Part shown: positions 35,775-43,856 of the stretch, piece by piece
Position numbering within the stretch: the first letter of the stretch is position 1
Layout of the letters: the number at the start of each line of letters is the position of its first letter
NCBI RefSeq assembly: GCF_000424145.1
Contig: NZ_KE384139.1
Location: 1 to 57,177, forward strand
Source: Butyrivibrio sp. AC2005
GTDB lineage: Bacteria; Bacillota; Clostridia; Lachnospirales; Lachnospiraceae
Length of the DNA: 57,177 nucleotides
Reading direction: 5' to 3'
Program-made: the position numbers and the translations under genes
The notes under the pieces: generated by a model
Seen by the model: only the letters and a program-made list of their open reading frames with translations
What the model was told of the DNA's origin: nothing
The model's database searches: none

Positions 35775-35961
35775 TTACTCAGTTCTTATTGCTTTCATTT
35801 GCTTTTTTCTTGTGTACATAGCTTTATCTGCACGCTTAAATACATTGTCAAAATTGTGATCTATGGAAGGATCATATTTAGCAACACCGATAGAAGACAA
35901 CTGTAAAGCCTATAAAAATAACCGCAAATTTAAATAACAAGCTGTCGGTCTTTCGTCTCAT
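35775..35961 (-). pseudogene. Remnant of a membrane GGDEF (diguanylate cyclase) gene
   Basis: On the minus strand an ATG at 35961, ten bases after GAGG, starts a short frame reading MRRKTDSLLFKFAVIFIGFT, i.e. a membrane-anchor N-terminus, and hits a stop after 27 codons. Overlapping this, in another frame, 35775-35908 reads as the intact C-terminal end of a GGDEF domain, including SSIGVAKYDP and FKRADKAMYTRKK before a stop at 35775. This is what a large internal deletion of a diguanylate cyclase gene would leave. The GGDEF catalytic core is gone, so no activity is expected. It lies 12 bases beyond the stop of the gene at 35974. Confidence 0.75.
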
Positions 35962-35973
35962 AATACGATTTCC

Positions 35974-37059
35974 TCAATATGTCCTGTCGAGTTTCGTCCA
36001 ATTGTCAGGCGCATAAGCATCAGGTCCCATATAAATTTCATCACCGTTTTGATATACAGTGTCGTACTTTGTATCAACCTTTATCCTGCTTCCATCCTCA
36101 AGCGTATAATCATTTCTTTCCGTGATAACATCACTCCATTTTTCAGTAAAATCAACTTCTGCAGTATCCTGCCTATTTGGACTGTCCAGATAATTGTCAG
36201 CCAAAATGTTACTCATTGCCTGTGCCTGGAGCCCCTCCTGAACCCACTGATTTATCTGCATTCCATAATAAGCACTTACCCAATAAAAATCCGAAGTAAA
36301 ATAAGAATTGTTTACTACATTATCAAAAATCTTCTTATACTCATCATATTCTGAAGCATTTGATACCTTCAAATAATTGTTTCCCAGTTCTTTCCACATA
36401 ATCAAATTTGTCTGTGACCAGGATCCTGCAATAAAAGAAGTTTGCGCACCTATAACCACATTCTGAAATTCAAGAATACTTCCATCGCTATTCTGATAGG
36501 TTCTTTTAGCCATTGTTCCTTCACAAATACTGGATGAAGGATCCATGCCACAAGATTGCAGGTAAAGATAAGCTGCTTCATTAAGAATCTGTTGTTCTGC
36601 CTGCGTTGTACGTTCTTCACTTATAAGGGTTGCATTATATCCGTTATCTGAAAGAAGTCTTTCCTGCGTACCTGCAGCATTGGCATAATACCTATAGATC
36701 TGATAGGTTCCAGGATCTACTCCCTCACCATAATCAAATCCACCACTATCTGCCTGCATAAAGCACTCTGCACTTCGTATATGTATCTCCGCTGTACCAT
36801 CCTGATTATACATATCAATCCTACAAACACCGGGTGTTGAAATCGATGGAAATGTCCAATCCACACTAAGATAAGCTGTCCAGCCATAGGGCACTATTAC
36901 ATTGGCACAAGTCACACCGGAGGTATTATCAACAAGTGCATATCTTGTATAATAGTAATCCTGATCTGTCATAGTGCCATATGCATAGCCACACAGTGGT
37001 AAAGTAAGCAGTATACATGCAACAACGAGACTCACTATCCTTTTAATATTTCTTTTCAT
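35974..37059 (-). CDS. Secreted protein of unknown function
   Basis: A 361-residue protein with a clear signal peptide (MKRNIKRIVSLVVACILLTL, cleavage near GYAYG about residue 27) and no further membrane helix or sorting motif, so it is probably exported. The mature part is rich in Tyr, Asn and Gln. The first half contains beta-forming stretches (WTAYLSVDWTFPS); the second half is more helical (EYDEYKKIFDNVVNN). Four cysteines in the mature chain could form disulfides. I do not recognise a family. The upstream gap 37060-37222 is A/T-rich with no gene seen. Confidence 0.75.
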   Translation of the reverse strand: MKRNIKRIVSLVVACILLTLPLCGYAYGTMTDQDYYYTRYALVDNTSGVTCANVIVPYGWTAYLSVDWTFPSISTPGVCRIDMYNQDGTAEIHIRSAECFMQADSGGFDYGEGVDPGTYQIYRYYANAAGTQERLLSDNGYNATLISEERTTQAEQQILNEAAYLYLQSCGMDPSSSICEGTMAKRTYQNSDGSILEFQNVVIGAQTSFIAGSWSQTNLIMWKELGNNYLKVSNASEYDEYKKIFDNVVNNSYFTSDFYWVSAYYGMQINQWVQEGLQAQAMSNILADNYLDSPNRQDTAEVDFTEKWSDVITERNDYTLEDGSRIKVDTKYDTVYQNGDEIYMGPDAYAPDNWTKLDRTY

Positions 37060-37222
37060 AGGCTGTACCTCTCATATATTGAACGCATTTTACATATTAA
37101 TCCCCATATTTTATTGTATAAAAAGAGAGATATACAAACAATGCATATCCCCTTAAGAGTTTATTAAATATATCTTATTTTTTGTTCCCTGAAAAAACGG
37201 ATATTACTTATCAGTAGCTATC

Positions 37223-38011
37223 TCATGCATCTTCTTTATGATATTGCATAGCTGTTGCATTTTCCTTTGCACGCTCGACATACTCTTTTCTCTGAGCCCG
37301 TTCTTCCTTTGAATAGGCACATCCTGACAGAGAAACAACCAGGAATAATAATATAATTGTTGTTATGCATTTAATAGCATGCTTTTTACTATTCATAAAA
37401 TGTATTATTAAAAGGCTTATAGCTATAACAAAGCACATTATCTGGTTACTTGTTATTATAGTGTTATTATGAGTATCTCTTAGAAAATCCAGGAGTATTT
37501 TTATAAAAGCATAAATAGCACCTGCTATAAGTGGATTGTAGACACTTTTTAAATAAAAAACTGCTGATACTATAAATATAATTATGAATGTTATTGCTTC
37601 AACCGCCTGAATCGGAAATATGCCTCTGCCATCTATATGGATACTTCCGGGACCTGTGTATGGAATCCCGCCACAACATCCTGCAAAAGCACAGCCTATT
37701 TTTCCTATTCCGTATTCAAGGGGCAGGACTATCATGTAACTGCTTATAAATTCATTCTTATATTTGGGAATAATTTTCGAGATAATGAGTGTTCCGATTA
37801 TTATGCCTAAGGCGCCTCCGGAACTGTTTAATCCAAATGACTTGAATCCGGATAAAAATGCTGTAACTCCAAGAGCCAGATATAGCATAAGAGCCAGATT
37901 CAAAAAAGCCGAATAGCCTATATAGTTAACCGGGACTTTCTTTTTACCGAGTAGTCCCACAGCAGCCAGAAATCCAGCCACTATCGATGTTATTATCATT
38001 GTTCTGTACAT
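37223..38011 (-). CDS. Lgt-like membrane protein with a lipobox-bearing C-terminal tail
   Basis: Counted from the upstream ATG at 38044 this is 273 residues with about seven membrane helices. The middle (106-150) matches prolipoprotein diacylglyceryl transferase-like proteins: GIGKIGCAFAGCCGG and GIFPIQAVE. From Met217 the sequence reads like a complete small lipoprotein: basic start, hydrophobic stretch, lipobox SLSGC (Cys242) and a charged tail of about 30 residues. It is one continuous frame, so fusion or an internal start are both possible; no strong ribosome site precedes Met217. I prefer the ATG at 38011 because AGGGGA lies upstream of it, while GGGGG touches the ATG at 38044 with no spacing. 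Catalytic ability as a true Lgt is uncertain. Confidence 0.7.
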   Translation of the reverse strand: MYRTMIITSIVAGFLAAVGLLGKKKVPVNYIGYSAFLNLALMLYLALGVTAFLSGFKSFGLNSSGGALGIIIGTLIISKIIPKYKNEFISSYMIVLPLEYGIGKIGCAFAGCCGGIPYTGPGSIHIDGRGIFPIQAVEAITFIIIFIVSAVFYLKSVYNPLIAGAIYAFIKILLDFLRDTHNNTIITSNQIMCFVIAISLLIIHFMNSKKHAIKCITTIILLFLVVSLSGCAYSKEERAQRKEYVERAKENATAMQYHKEDA

Positions 38012-38080
38012 AATTTTATTGTTCCCCTGATTTCCTTTTTTCATCCCCCGTATAATATGTATGGACCTGCCCTATCCGGT

Positions 38081-38356
38081 TCAGTACTTTATCTGAAATG
38101 ATCTCTCGTCCTCATCTATCGGAATTGTTGCCATTGTCATATCCATAACATCAATATACGTTCCCTTTTTTACCCCGGCAATCCAGGCATCAATATCTGA
38201 TCTGGTTCCCTGCGCTTCAGCAGTAACTGATCCATCCCACTCGTTTTTCACCCATCCGGTAAGACGGTACATATTGGCTGTATGTAAAGCAGTGTAGCGA
38301 AAACCTACTCCCTGAACGTAGCCCTTAAATTTAACATGAACGCGTATAATATCCAT
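38081..38356 (-). CDS. acyP: Acylphosphatase
   Basis: A 91-residue acylphosphatase, the usual size. The active-site loop GYVQGVGFR supplies the catalytic Arg20, and GWVKNEWDGSV supplies Asn38. It hydrolyses acyl phosphates such as acetyl or carbamoyl phosphate in the cytosol. AGGA lies only three to four bases before the ATG. It follows the unknown gene at 38452 by 95 bases and precedes the Lgt-like gene; the grouping looks loose. Confidence 0.94.
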   Translation of the reverse strand: MDIIRVHVKFKGYVQGVGFRYTALHTANMYRLTGWVKNEWDGSVTAEAQGTRSDIDAWIAGVKKGTYIDVMDMTMATIPIDEDERSFQIKY

Positions 38357-38451
38357 TGTTCCTAATACATCCTCTGCACATAATTAAAGCAGCTCTGCGA
38401 AACAAGTACACAGAGCTGCCTGAATCAACTAATATTCTAACAGTTTTTCAT

Positions 38452-38871
38452 CTATAAGTCATCATTGTGTAGCCAACTGGTCTGAACATCCTCAATAACT
38501 ATGTTTTCATCAACCTCAGCTGCAATCTGATACTCATCTTCATAGACTATCTTGCCCGGAAAATTAGTATAAACCACATAATAAGGGTGTTCATATCTCT
38601 CAAGAAGCCATAATAAAGGATTGATCATCTTCATCATCATTTCGGAATTCTCCGTCTTGAAATAACAGATGACCTTTTCCTGCCTCTTACATGGAGGCGG
38701 CCATGGAAGTTCCTCGGCAAACCATGCATCAATTTCTGTAAAAAGGCCCACATCCTCTTCTTCCATCTCACCATTAGTGACCATCTGATTTAGCATGGCA
38801 AATATTCCTTTGCCGGTTCTGGTATTAGCTGCCAGTTCTTTCCCCTGAATTCTGCAATATTTGAATTTCAT
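38452..38871 (-). CDS. Hypothetical protein
   Basis: A 139-residue soluble acidic protein of unknown function. It contains a Pro/Trp-rich turn (ELPWPPPCKRQ), a Met-rich helix (SEMMMKMINPLLWLLERY) and a beta-rich C-terminal third. No family is recognised. The ATG at 38871 is preferred over the GTG two codons upstream, because AGTAGGTG would overlap the GTG. The adjoining copy of the structured repeat lies upstream (38909-38957). Confidence 0.7.
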   Translation of the reverse strand: MKFKYCRIQGKELAANTRTGKGIFAMLNQMVTNGEMEEEDVGLFTEIDAWFAEELPWPPPCKRQEKVICYFKTENSEMMMKMINPLLWLLERYEHPYYVVYTNFPGKIVYEDEYQIAAEVDENIVIEDVQTSWLHNDDL

Positions 38872-38908
38872 AGGCACCTACTTAAAACGAGAATATCAAT
38901 TGTTTGAT

Positions 38909-38957
38909 CCCCTCATCCGTCAGCTCCGCTGACACCTTCCCCCCCCAAGGGGAAGGC
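38909..38957 (+). repeat. Structured intergenic repeat, short form (copy 4)
   Basis: Head CCCCTCATCCG, hairpin GTCAGC-TCC-GCTGAC, tail CCTTCCCC/GGGGAAGG and CTTTATAA. It lies between two minus-strand genes but has the same orientation as all other copies. Confidence 0.9.
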
Positions 38958-38988
38958 TTTATAATTTATCCAACAATTCAGAAAAAAA

Positions 38989-39243
38989 TCACCCTTCAAC
39001 TATAAGGTATCTTCCGTCACCAATATCAAAGACTTCTGATGCTTCCATAACATCACCGTCTCCGGGATCAAGTCCGGCTTCCTCAAAATACTCTTCTACT
39101 TCTTCCGGTGATTCCACAACTACGGCCATGCAATCTTCAAGAAAAGCTTCTGCCTCCTCCGGGCTCTCAGCCACAGGCTCAGAAAAAAGCTGTCCCTGAT
39201 TTTCCAAAAAGCAATTCAGTACGGCATCGTCATACTCGTGCAT
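38989..39243 (-). CDS. Small acidic protein with an internal duplication
   Basis: An 84-residue, strongly acidic protein (about one residue in three is Asp or Glu). Two related segments, ESPEEAEAFLEDC (near 26-38) and ESPEEVEEYFEEA (near 44-56), suggest an internal duplication of a helix. The C-terminal part (VFDIGDGRYLIVEG) looks like a small beta hairpin. No family recognised. Only a weak GTGAG-type ribosome site precedes the ATG. It lies downstream of maf on the same strand, with 47 bases between, and may be the last gene of the polyphosphate operon. Confidence 0.65.
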   Translation of the reverse strand: MHEYDDAVLNCFLENQGQLFSEPVAESPEEAEAFLEDCMAVVVESPEEVEEYFEEAGLDPGDGDVMEASEVFDIGDGRYLIVEG

Positions 39244-39290
39244 AGATACTCACTTTCCCGCATGCATACCTCTCTATTCCTGGCATGCGA

Positions 39291-39875
39291 CTAGATTAAT
39301 TTAAGTTTTTTCATCTCCTGATAAAGCCTTGCTACCGGCAGTCCTACAACGCAGTTGTAATCACCATCTATCCCTTCCACATACTTACCGAAAATTCCTT
39401 GAATTCCATAGGCTCCTGCCTTGTCGTAGGGTTCGTCAGTATTTAAGTAATCCTCAATCTCAGAATCTGTCATAGGAAAAACTCTGACCTTCGTGCACTC
39501 GTAGAAGGAAAACTCTTTTGATCCTGTTTCGTCAGTATACATCAGAGTAACTCCGGTGTAGACCTCATGGGTATCGCCGGCGATGCTTTGAATCATGCGT
39601 TTTGCATCCTCGCGATCCGTGGGCTTACCAAGAATTTTCTCCTTATATGATACAACGGTATCTGAGCCAATTACAACGAGGGTATCTTTATTATCTGTTA
39701 AAAGTTTATGAAAAATCTCTTTAGCTTTTTGCTGCGAAAGTGATGTAACGACTTCTGAGGGCACATCACTGGTTATGTGCTCATCGTCTGTAGCAGGTAT
39801 TATTTCAAAATTTATTCCAAGACTCCCCAGGAGCTGTCTTCTTCGTGGGGAGGCTGAAGCTAATACATATCTCAT
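39291..39875 (-). CDS. maf: Maf-like nucleoside triphosphate pyrophosphatase
   Basis: A 194-residue Maf/YhdE-type protein, standard length, that hydrolyses non-canonical or excess dTTP/UTP-type nucleotides to monophosphates. Motifs are LASASPRRRQLL at the N-terminus, VIGSDTVVSYKEKILGKP with the catalytic Asp, the KPTDREDAKRM helix and the YDKAGAYGIQG segment. The ATG overlaps the ppk stop by four bases (ATGA), so the two genes are translationally coupled. Co-location with ppk and ppx suggests coordinated housekeeping of phosphate-containing metabolites (inference). Confidence 0.95.
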   Translation of the reverse strand: MRYVLASASPRRRQLLGSLGINFEIIPATDDEHITSDVPSEVVTSLSQQKAKEIFHKLLTDNKDTLVVIGSDTVVSYKEKILGKPTDREDAKRMIQSIAGDTHEVYTGVTLMYTDETGSKEFSFYECTKVRVFPMTDSEIEDYLNTDEPYDKAGAYGIQGIFGKYVEGIDGDYNCVVGLPVARLYQEMKKLKLI

Positions 39876-42031
39876 AATCCGTGATCATCCCTGTATTCCG
39901 GTTCGAATACTCTGTTCTCTGCAATGTCTTTAGGTTTACTGTGCTGAGTAGCTTCTTTTCCGAAAAGTTTCTGTGAATTTAGAGGTTCTGCTCCTCTTCC
40001 CTTTACCTTAACATATTCTCCTTCCTTGTTCATGAGGTGAGCCTTTACGTTATCATTGAGCTCACTATCCAGAATATGCCAAAGCTTCTTTCGAAGTGCA
40101 GGGTTTTCTACAGGGAACATAATCTCTACTCTTCGTTCTAAGTTTCTTGGCATCCAGTCTGCACTGGATGCATAGTATTCAGGGCTTCCGCCATTTTCAA
40201 AATAGAAGATCCTGCTATGCTCAAGAAAATTACCAACTATAGAGCGAACGGTAATGTTCTCGCTCACACCGGGAATTCCGGTCCTGAGACAACAAATTCC
40301 ACGAACAATAAGGTCTATTTTCACACCCACACTACTTGCTTCATAGAGAGCAGCGATAACATCCTTGTGACAAATAGAGTTCATCTTGGCAACTATATGA
40401 GCAGGCTCACCATTTCTTGCATGATCAGCTTCTCTTTTTATAAGATCAAGTATTCTGTCCTTGAGCCAAAGCGGTGCAAGTGTAAGCTTATTCCAAACTA
40501 CAGGTTCAGAGTATCCTGAAAGCATGTTGAATACGGCAGTTGCATCTTCACCGTAAGCTTCAGCGCATGTAAACATGCCCACATCTGTGTAGAGTTTAGC
40601 TGTCGAGTCATTATAGTTACCTGTTGCCAGGTGAACATAACGTCTGATACCATCCTCTTCTTTTCTAACAACAAGCGTTATCTTACTGTGGGTTTTGAGA
40701 CCTTTCAGTCCATAAATAACATGGCATCCGGCTTTCTCAAGCATTTTTGCCCATACGATGTTATTCTCCTCATCAAAACGTGCCTTGAGCTCAACAAGCA
40801 CGGAAACCTGCTTGCCGTTATCGGCAGCCTTTGCAAGCGCTGCTATAATTGGTGAATTACCACTCACTCGATATAATGTCTGCTTGATAGCCAGAACAGC
40901 AGGATCGGATGCAGCGGTCTCTACAAATCTTACGACAGGATCAAAGCTCTCATATGGGTGATGCATTAAAATATCACCCTCTCTTATACACTCAAAAATA
41001 TCACGGTCAAGGGGCAGCTCCGGAACAGGTGCAGGCTGATTATAGCCATGCTCCTTCAGATACTCAAAGCCCTCCATTCCATACATTTTCATAAGAAAAG
41101 TAAGATCCAGCGGTCCGTCCACTGTATATACTTCACTCTGTTCAACCTTTAGCTCATCTACAAGGATTTTCAAAAGCCTCTTATCAAAGCCTTTTTCAAT
41201 CTCAAGTCTTATAGCCTGACCCCACTGTCTTCTTTTAAGCTGCTTTTCAATTTCCTTAAGAAGATCTTCAGCCTCATCCTCATCTATGGATAAATCGGCA
41301 TTTCGTCCAACTCTAAACGGATAACAACACACAATATCATAATTAAGGAATAGCTTACGAATATTTCTCTGTATGATCTGCTCCAAAAGCATTATCTTCC
41401 TGACGCCGCTATCTTCAGGAATTTCCATTATTCTGGGCAAAACTGACGGAACCTGAACCATTGCAAATTCCATCTCATCATTGTCCTTACCTTTAACAAG
41501 TGCTCCTATATTAAGAGTCTTGTTCCTTATAAGAGGAAAAGGTCTTGATGAATCCACAGCCATAGGTGTGAGTACCGGATAAACAAAATCATCAAAATAT
41601 CGGTCGATATAGTCAGCTTCTTCCTCATTAAGAGACTCGTAGTCCCTCACAACCTCCACCCCGTTCTCACCAAGCTCCGGCAATAACAGACGATTGTAAA
41701 CTTTGTACTGTTCATTTTCAAAATCATGAACAACTTCTGTTACTTTTTCGAGCTGTTCCTTTGGAGAAAGGCCTGCTATGTCAGGTTTCTTATAGCCGGC
41801 ATTTATCATATCCTTAAGGGATGCAACACGCACCATGAAAAATTCATCAAGGTTGCTGGCGGTAATACTAAGGAATTTCAATTTTTCAAAAAGAGGCGTG
41901 GATTTATCCTTTGCCTCAGACAGACATCTGCTGTTAAATTGAAGCCAGCTCAGCTCCCTGTTCATGTAGTAGCCGTCATAATAGAAATTTATAGGTTTGG
42001 GTTCGTTTTGATTTTTCTTTTTTGTTGCCAT
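39872..42031 (-). CDS. ppk: Polyphosphate kinase (PPK1)
   Basis: A 719-residue PPK1, building polyphosphate from ATP. The N-terminal domain opens with YMNRELSWLQFNSRCL; the catalytic phospholipase D-like domains contain HHPYESFDPVVRFV, the autophosphorylated His segment YGLKGLKTHSKITLV, and a second set near RYVHLATGNYND and FEHSRIFYF-like residues (here LEHSRIFYFENG). Full length. I start at the ATG at 42031 (MATKKKN), preceded by GAGGGG seven bases upstream. That ribosome site is the reverse complement of the head of repeat copy 5. The in-frame ATG at 42061 lies inside the repeat and is rejected. ppx lies upstream, maf overlaps downstream. Confidence 0.96.
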   Translation of the reverse strand: MATKKKNQNEPKPINFYYDGYYMNRELSWLQFNSRCLSEAKDKSTPLFEKLKFLSITASNLDEFFMVRVASLKDMINAGYKKPDIAGLSPKEQLEKVTEVVHDFENEQYKVYNRLLLPELGENGVEVVRDYESLNEEEADYIDRYFDDFVYPVLTPMAVDSSRPFPLIRNKTLNIGALVKGKDNDEMEFAMVQVPSVLPRIMEIPEDSGVRKIMLLEQIIQRNIRKLFLNYDIVCCYPFRVGRNADLSIDEDEAEDLLKEIEKQLKRRQWGQAIRLEIEKGFDKRLLKILVDELKVEQSEVYTVDGPLDLTFLMKMYGMEGFEYLKEHGYNQPAPVPELPLDRDIFECIREGDILMHHPYESFDPVVRFVETAASDPAVLAIKQTLYRVSGNSPIIAALAKAADNGKQVSVLVELKARFDEENNIVWAKMLEKAGCHVIYGLKGLKTHSKITLVVRKEEDGIRRYVHLATGNYNDSTAKLYTDVGMFTCAEAYGEDATAVFNMLSGYSEPVVWNKLTLAPLWLKDRILDLIKREADHARNGEPAHIVAKMNSICHKDVIAALYEASSVGVKIDLIVRGICCLRTGIPGVSENITVRSIVGNFLEHSRIFYFENGGSPEYYASSADWMPRNLERRVEIMFPVENPALRKKLWHILDSELNDNVKAHLMNKEGEYVKVKGRGAEPLNSQKLFGKEATQHSKPKDIAENRVFEPEYRDDHGL

Positions 42032-42038
42032 TTTATGT

Positions 42039-42134
42039 CCCCTCATCCGCCCTTCGGGCACCTGTCTTCGCTCCGCTTCGGTCCGCGCTTATACCAACGT
42101 CCCCCGGACGTTGAGCGCCCCCAAAGGGGAAGGC
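42039..42134 (+). repeat. Structured intergenic repeat, long form (copy 5)
   Basis: Head CCCCTCATCCG, hairpin GCCC-TTC-GGGC, the long-form block CTTCGCTCCGCTTCGGTCC, nested stem GCGCT ... AACGTCC-CCC-GGACGTT ... AGCGC, tail GGGGAAGGC and TTTTATTTT. It fills nearly all of the ppx-ppk gap and its head provides the ppk ribosome site on the minus strand. Confidence 0.92.
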
Positions 42135-42141
42135 TTTTATT

Positions 42142-43686
42142 TTAAAATCGTTTCTGTCGGATAACCGGTTTAATGCCGTAGACCTGCTCAAAGAAACTTC
42201 CCCTTGAGCCAAACAGTCCTTTTTCCAGAGAGATGTCAGCCATGGTATCAACTGTTATCTCCATCTCCTTGTCTTTTACGGAAATCTTGACGTTTTTAAA
42301 TTTCTGCTTATGGGTTCTGTCCAGTCCGTTTGCTATTCGAAGGATAGCCGTAAGTTTAGCTATTATCAGATATGCGTCATGATCGATTCCATGAAATCTG
42401 TAACCGCCTGCCTTGAAATATTCAAATTCATCATGGTTAAATCTGACCACATTGGCAACTATTGATCTCTCAAGGTGTGATAGTCCTATAATTTCCGTCG
42501 ACATTATGATGTTATAGGAGCAATCACCCAGGTTAACCATGCTTATGTATTTTCCGCAGTCATGGAGAGTTGTACATATTTGCAATAGCAGACGTTCTCG
42601 TTTGCCAAGTCCATGAACCTTTTTCATGCTGTCAAAAATATTAAGTGCTATTGTCTGGAGTGTCTCGCTTCGGAGCTTGCTTCCCATATATCTTCGCGAT
42701 ATATTCTGTGCGCAGGCAACGATATCCTGCTCAAAATCGTGAGAACTCTTTATATACCTCTTCCTCTCAGCATATTCGAAGGCAATGCCATCACAAAGAG
42801 TTCCACCGGGCGCCCATATGGTTTCTGCCTTCAGAACCGAAAGGATATTGCTGACAAGAAGTCCTGAAACATACATGAGCATTATGTTATCCTGAGGGAG
42901 CCCCAGTTTTTTAGATGTATCCTGTAGGGATTTACCGGCAAGCCCTCCAATATAATTCTGGAATTCCCTTGTGGATGCATAGCCCTTTTCATCCATTCCA
43001 AGATTAATTCTTTGAAGAACAGGTGATACATAATCATCCAGAAGGATTACATTCTCAACTTTTCTATCCTTTAGATGCATCTTGGCAAATACATTCAGCT
43101 GTGACTCAACCAGCTCCTGAACAAGCATGGGATATTTGCTATGCCCCGGCTGAATCTGCTGCATGGTTGAGTGTAGTCTCAGGACTCCGAGTCTTAGCTG
43201 CTGAGTTGTAACAAGAGTGTCATTTTCGAAGAGAGATATCTGTATGCTTCCTCCACCAACGTCAACAATAGCAGTTGGTTTTTCCAAAAACTTAAAAAAC
43301 CGTTCGTTATTAAGGGCTACTGATTTGTAGTCCAGAAAACGCTGTTCAGAGTTACTGAGGATGTCTATCTCAAGTCCAGTGCGCTGCCTTAAAAGTTCCA
43401 GCACAGTGTCTATGTCTCTGGTCTCTCTCATGGCACTTGTTCCATAGGCCTGATAGCGCGAAACACCGTAACCCTCCATGATTTTGTTGTAATCAGTGAG
43501 GATTCTTATAAGCTCATCCATGTGTGAGGCAGATATCTGCCCGGTAGCGTAGGTCTCGGTTCCGAGATCAATCTTGTGACTTACATGATCGATCTCCTTT
43601 ACGCCTTTCTTTTGAGACATTTCGTAGATTTTCATTTCAAGTGCGTAGGAACCAAGGTCGACAGCTGCAAATACATCCATTGCCAT
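42142..43686 (-). CDS. ppx: Exopolyphosphatase, Ppx/GppA family, with HD-type domain
   Basis: A 514-residue protein with an actin-like ASKHA phosphatase half (AAVDLGSYALEMKI near the start, AMRETRD, then IVDVGGGSIQISLFE) and a C-terminal HD-like helical domain (about 310-500) containing CTTLHDCGKYISM and LSHLERSIVANVVRFNHDE. It degrades polyphosphate or pppGpp. Together with ppk it sets the level of polyphosphate. AAGGAGG precedes the ATG at 43686. The 5' region carries an unusually long hairpin (43704-43790). The next gene, ppk, follows after a repeat copy. Confidence 0.93.
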   Translation of the reverse strand: MAMDVFAAVDLGSYALEMKIYEMSQKKGVKEIDHVSHKIDLGTETYATGQISASHMDELIRILTDYNKIMEGYGVSRYQAYGTSAMRETRDIDTVLELLRQRTGLEIDILSNSEQRFLDYKSVALNNERFFKFLEKPTAIVDVGGGSIQISLFENDTLVTTQQLRLGVLRLHSTMQQIQPGHSKYPMLVQELVESQLNVFAKMHLKDRKVENVILLDDYVSPVLQRINLGMDEKGYASTREFQNYIGGLAGKSLQDTSKKLGLPQDNIMLMYVSGLLVSNILSVLKAETIWAPGGTLCDGIAFEYAERKRYIKSSHDFEQDIVACAQNISRRYMGSKLRSETLQTIALNIFDSMKKVHGLGKRERLLLQICTTLHDCGKYISMVNLGDCSYNIIMSTEIIGLSHLERSIVANVVRFNHDEFEYFKAGGYRFHGIDHDAYLIIAKLTAILRIANGLDRTHKQKFKNVKISVKDKEMEITVDTMADISLEKGLFGSRGSFFEQVYGIKPVIRQKRF

Positions 43687-43703
43687 GTTTATCCTCCTTG
43701 TTA

Positions 43704-43790
43704 GCCGTACGGCATATAAACATATATAATCTTTCAGCCTCGTTAAGCTCCGCTTATAATCGGCTGAAATTTTATATATGTTTATATGCC
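43704..43790. repeat. Long composite hairpin upstream of ppx
   Basis: A perfect 19-base inverted repeat, GGCATATAAACATATATAA (43711-43729) with its complement at 43772-43790, continues after a 2x2 mismatch into TTTCAGCC (43732-43739) / GGCTGAAA (43762-43769). The 22-base loop holds a small TAAGC-TCC-GCTTA hairpin. The left end merges with the palindrome GCCGTACGGC (43704-43713). It ends 18 bases before the ppx start and has no T run. The remaining gap to 43856 holds nothing else that I can identify. Confidence 0.9.
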
Positions 43791-43856
43791 TGTATATTCA
43801 AAAGCTGAGCTAATCACTCGTAAGTAATGCGCATGTCTCTTTGTTCAAGGAATAAT

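Noticed and set aside
42032..42061. Ten-residue N-terminal extension of ppk from the ATG at 42061
   Set aside because: It would translate through the repeat head, and the ATG at 42031 has the ribosome site and the family-like start.
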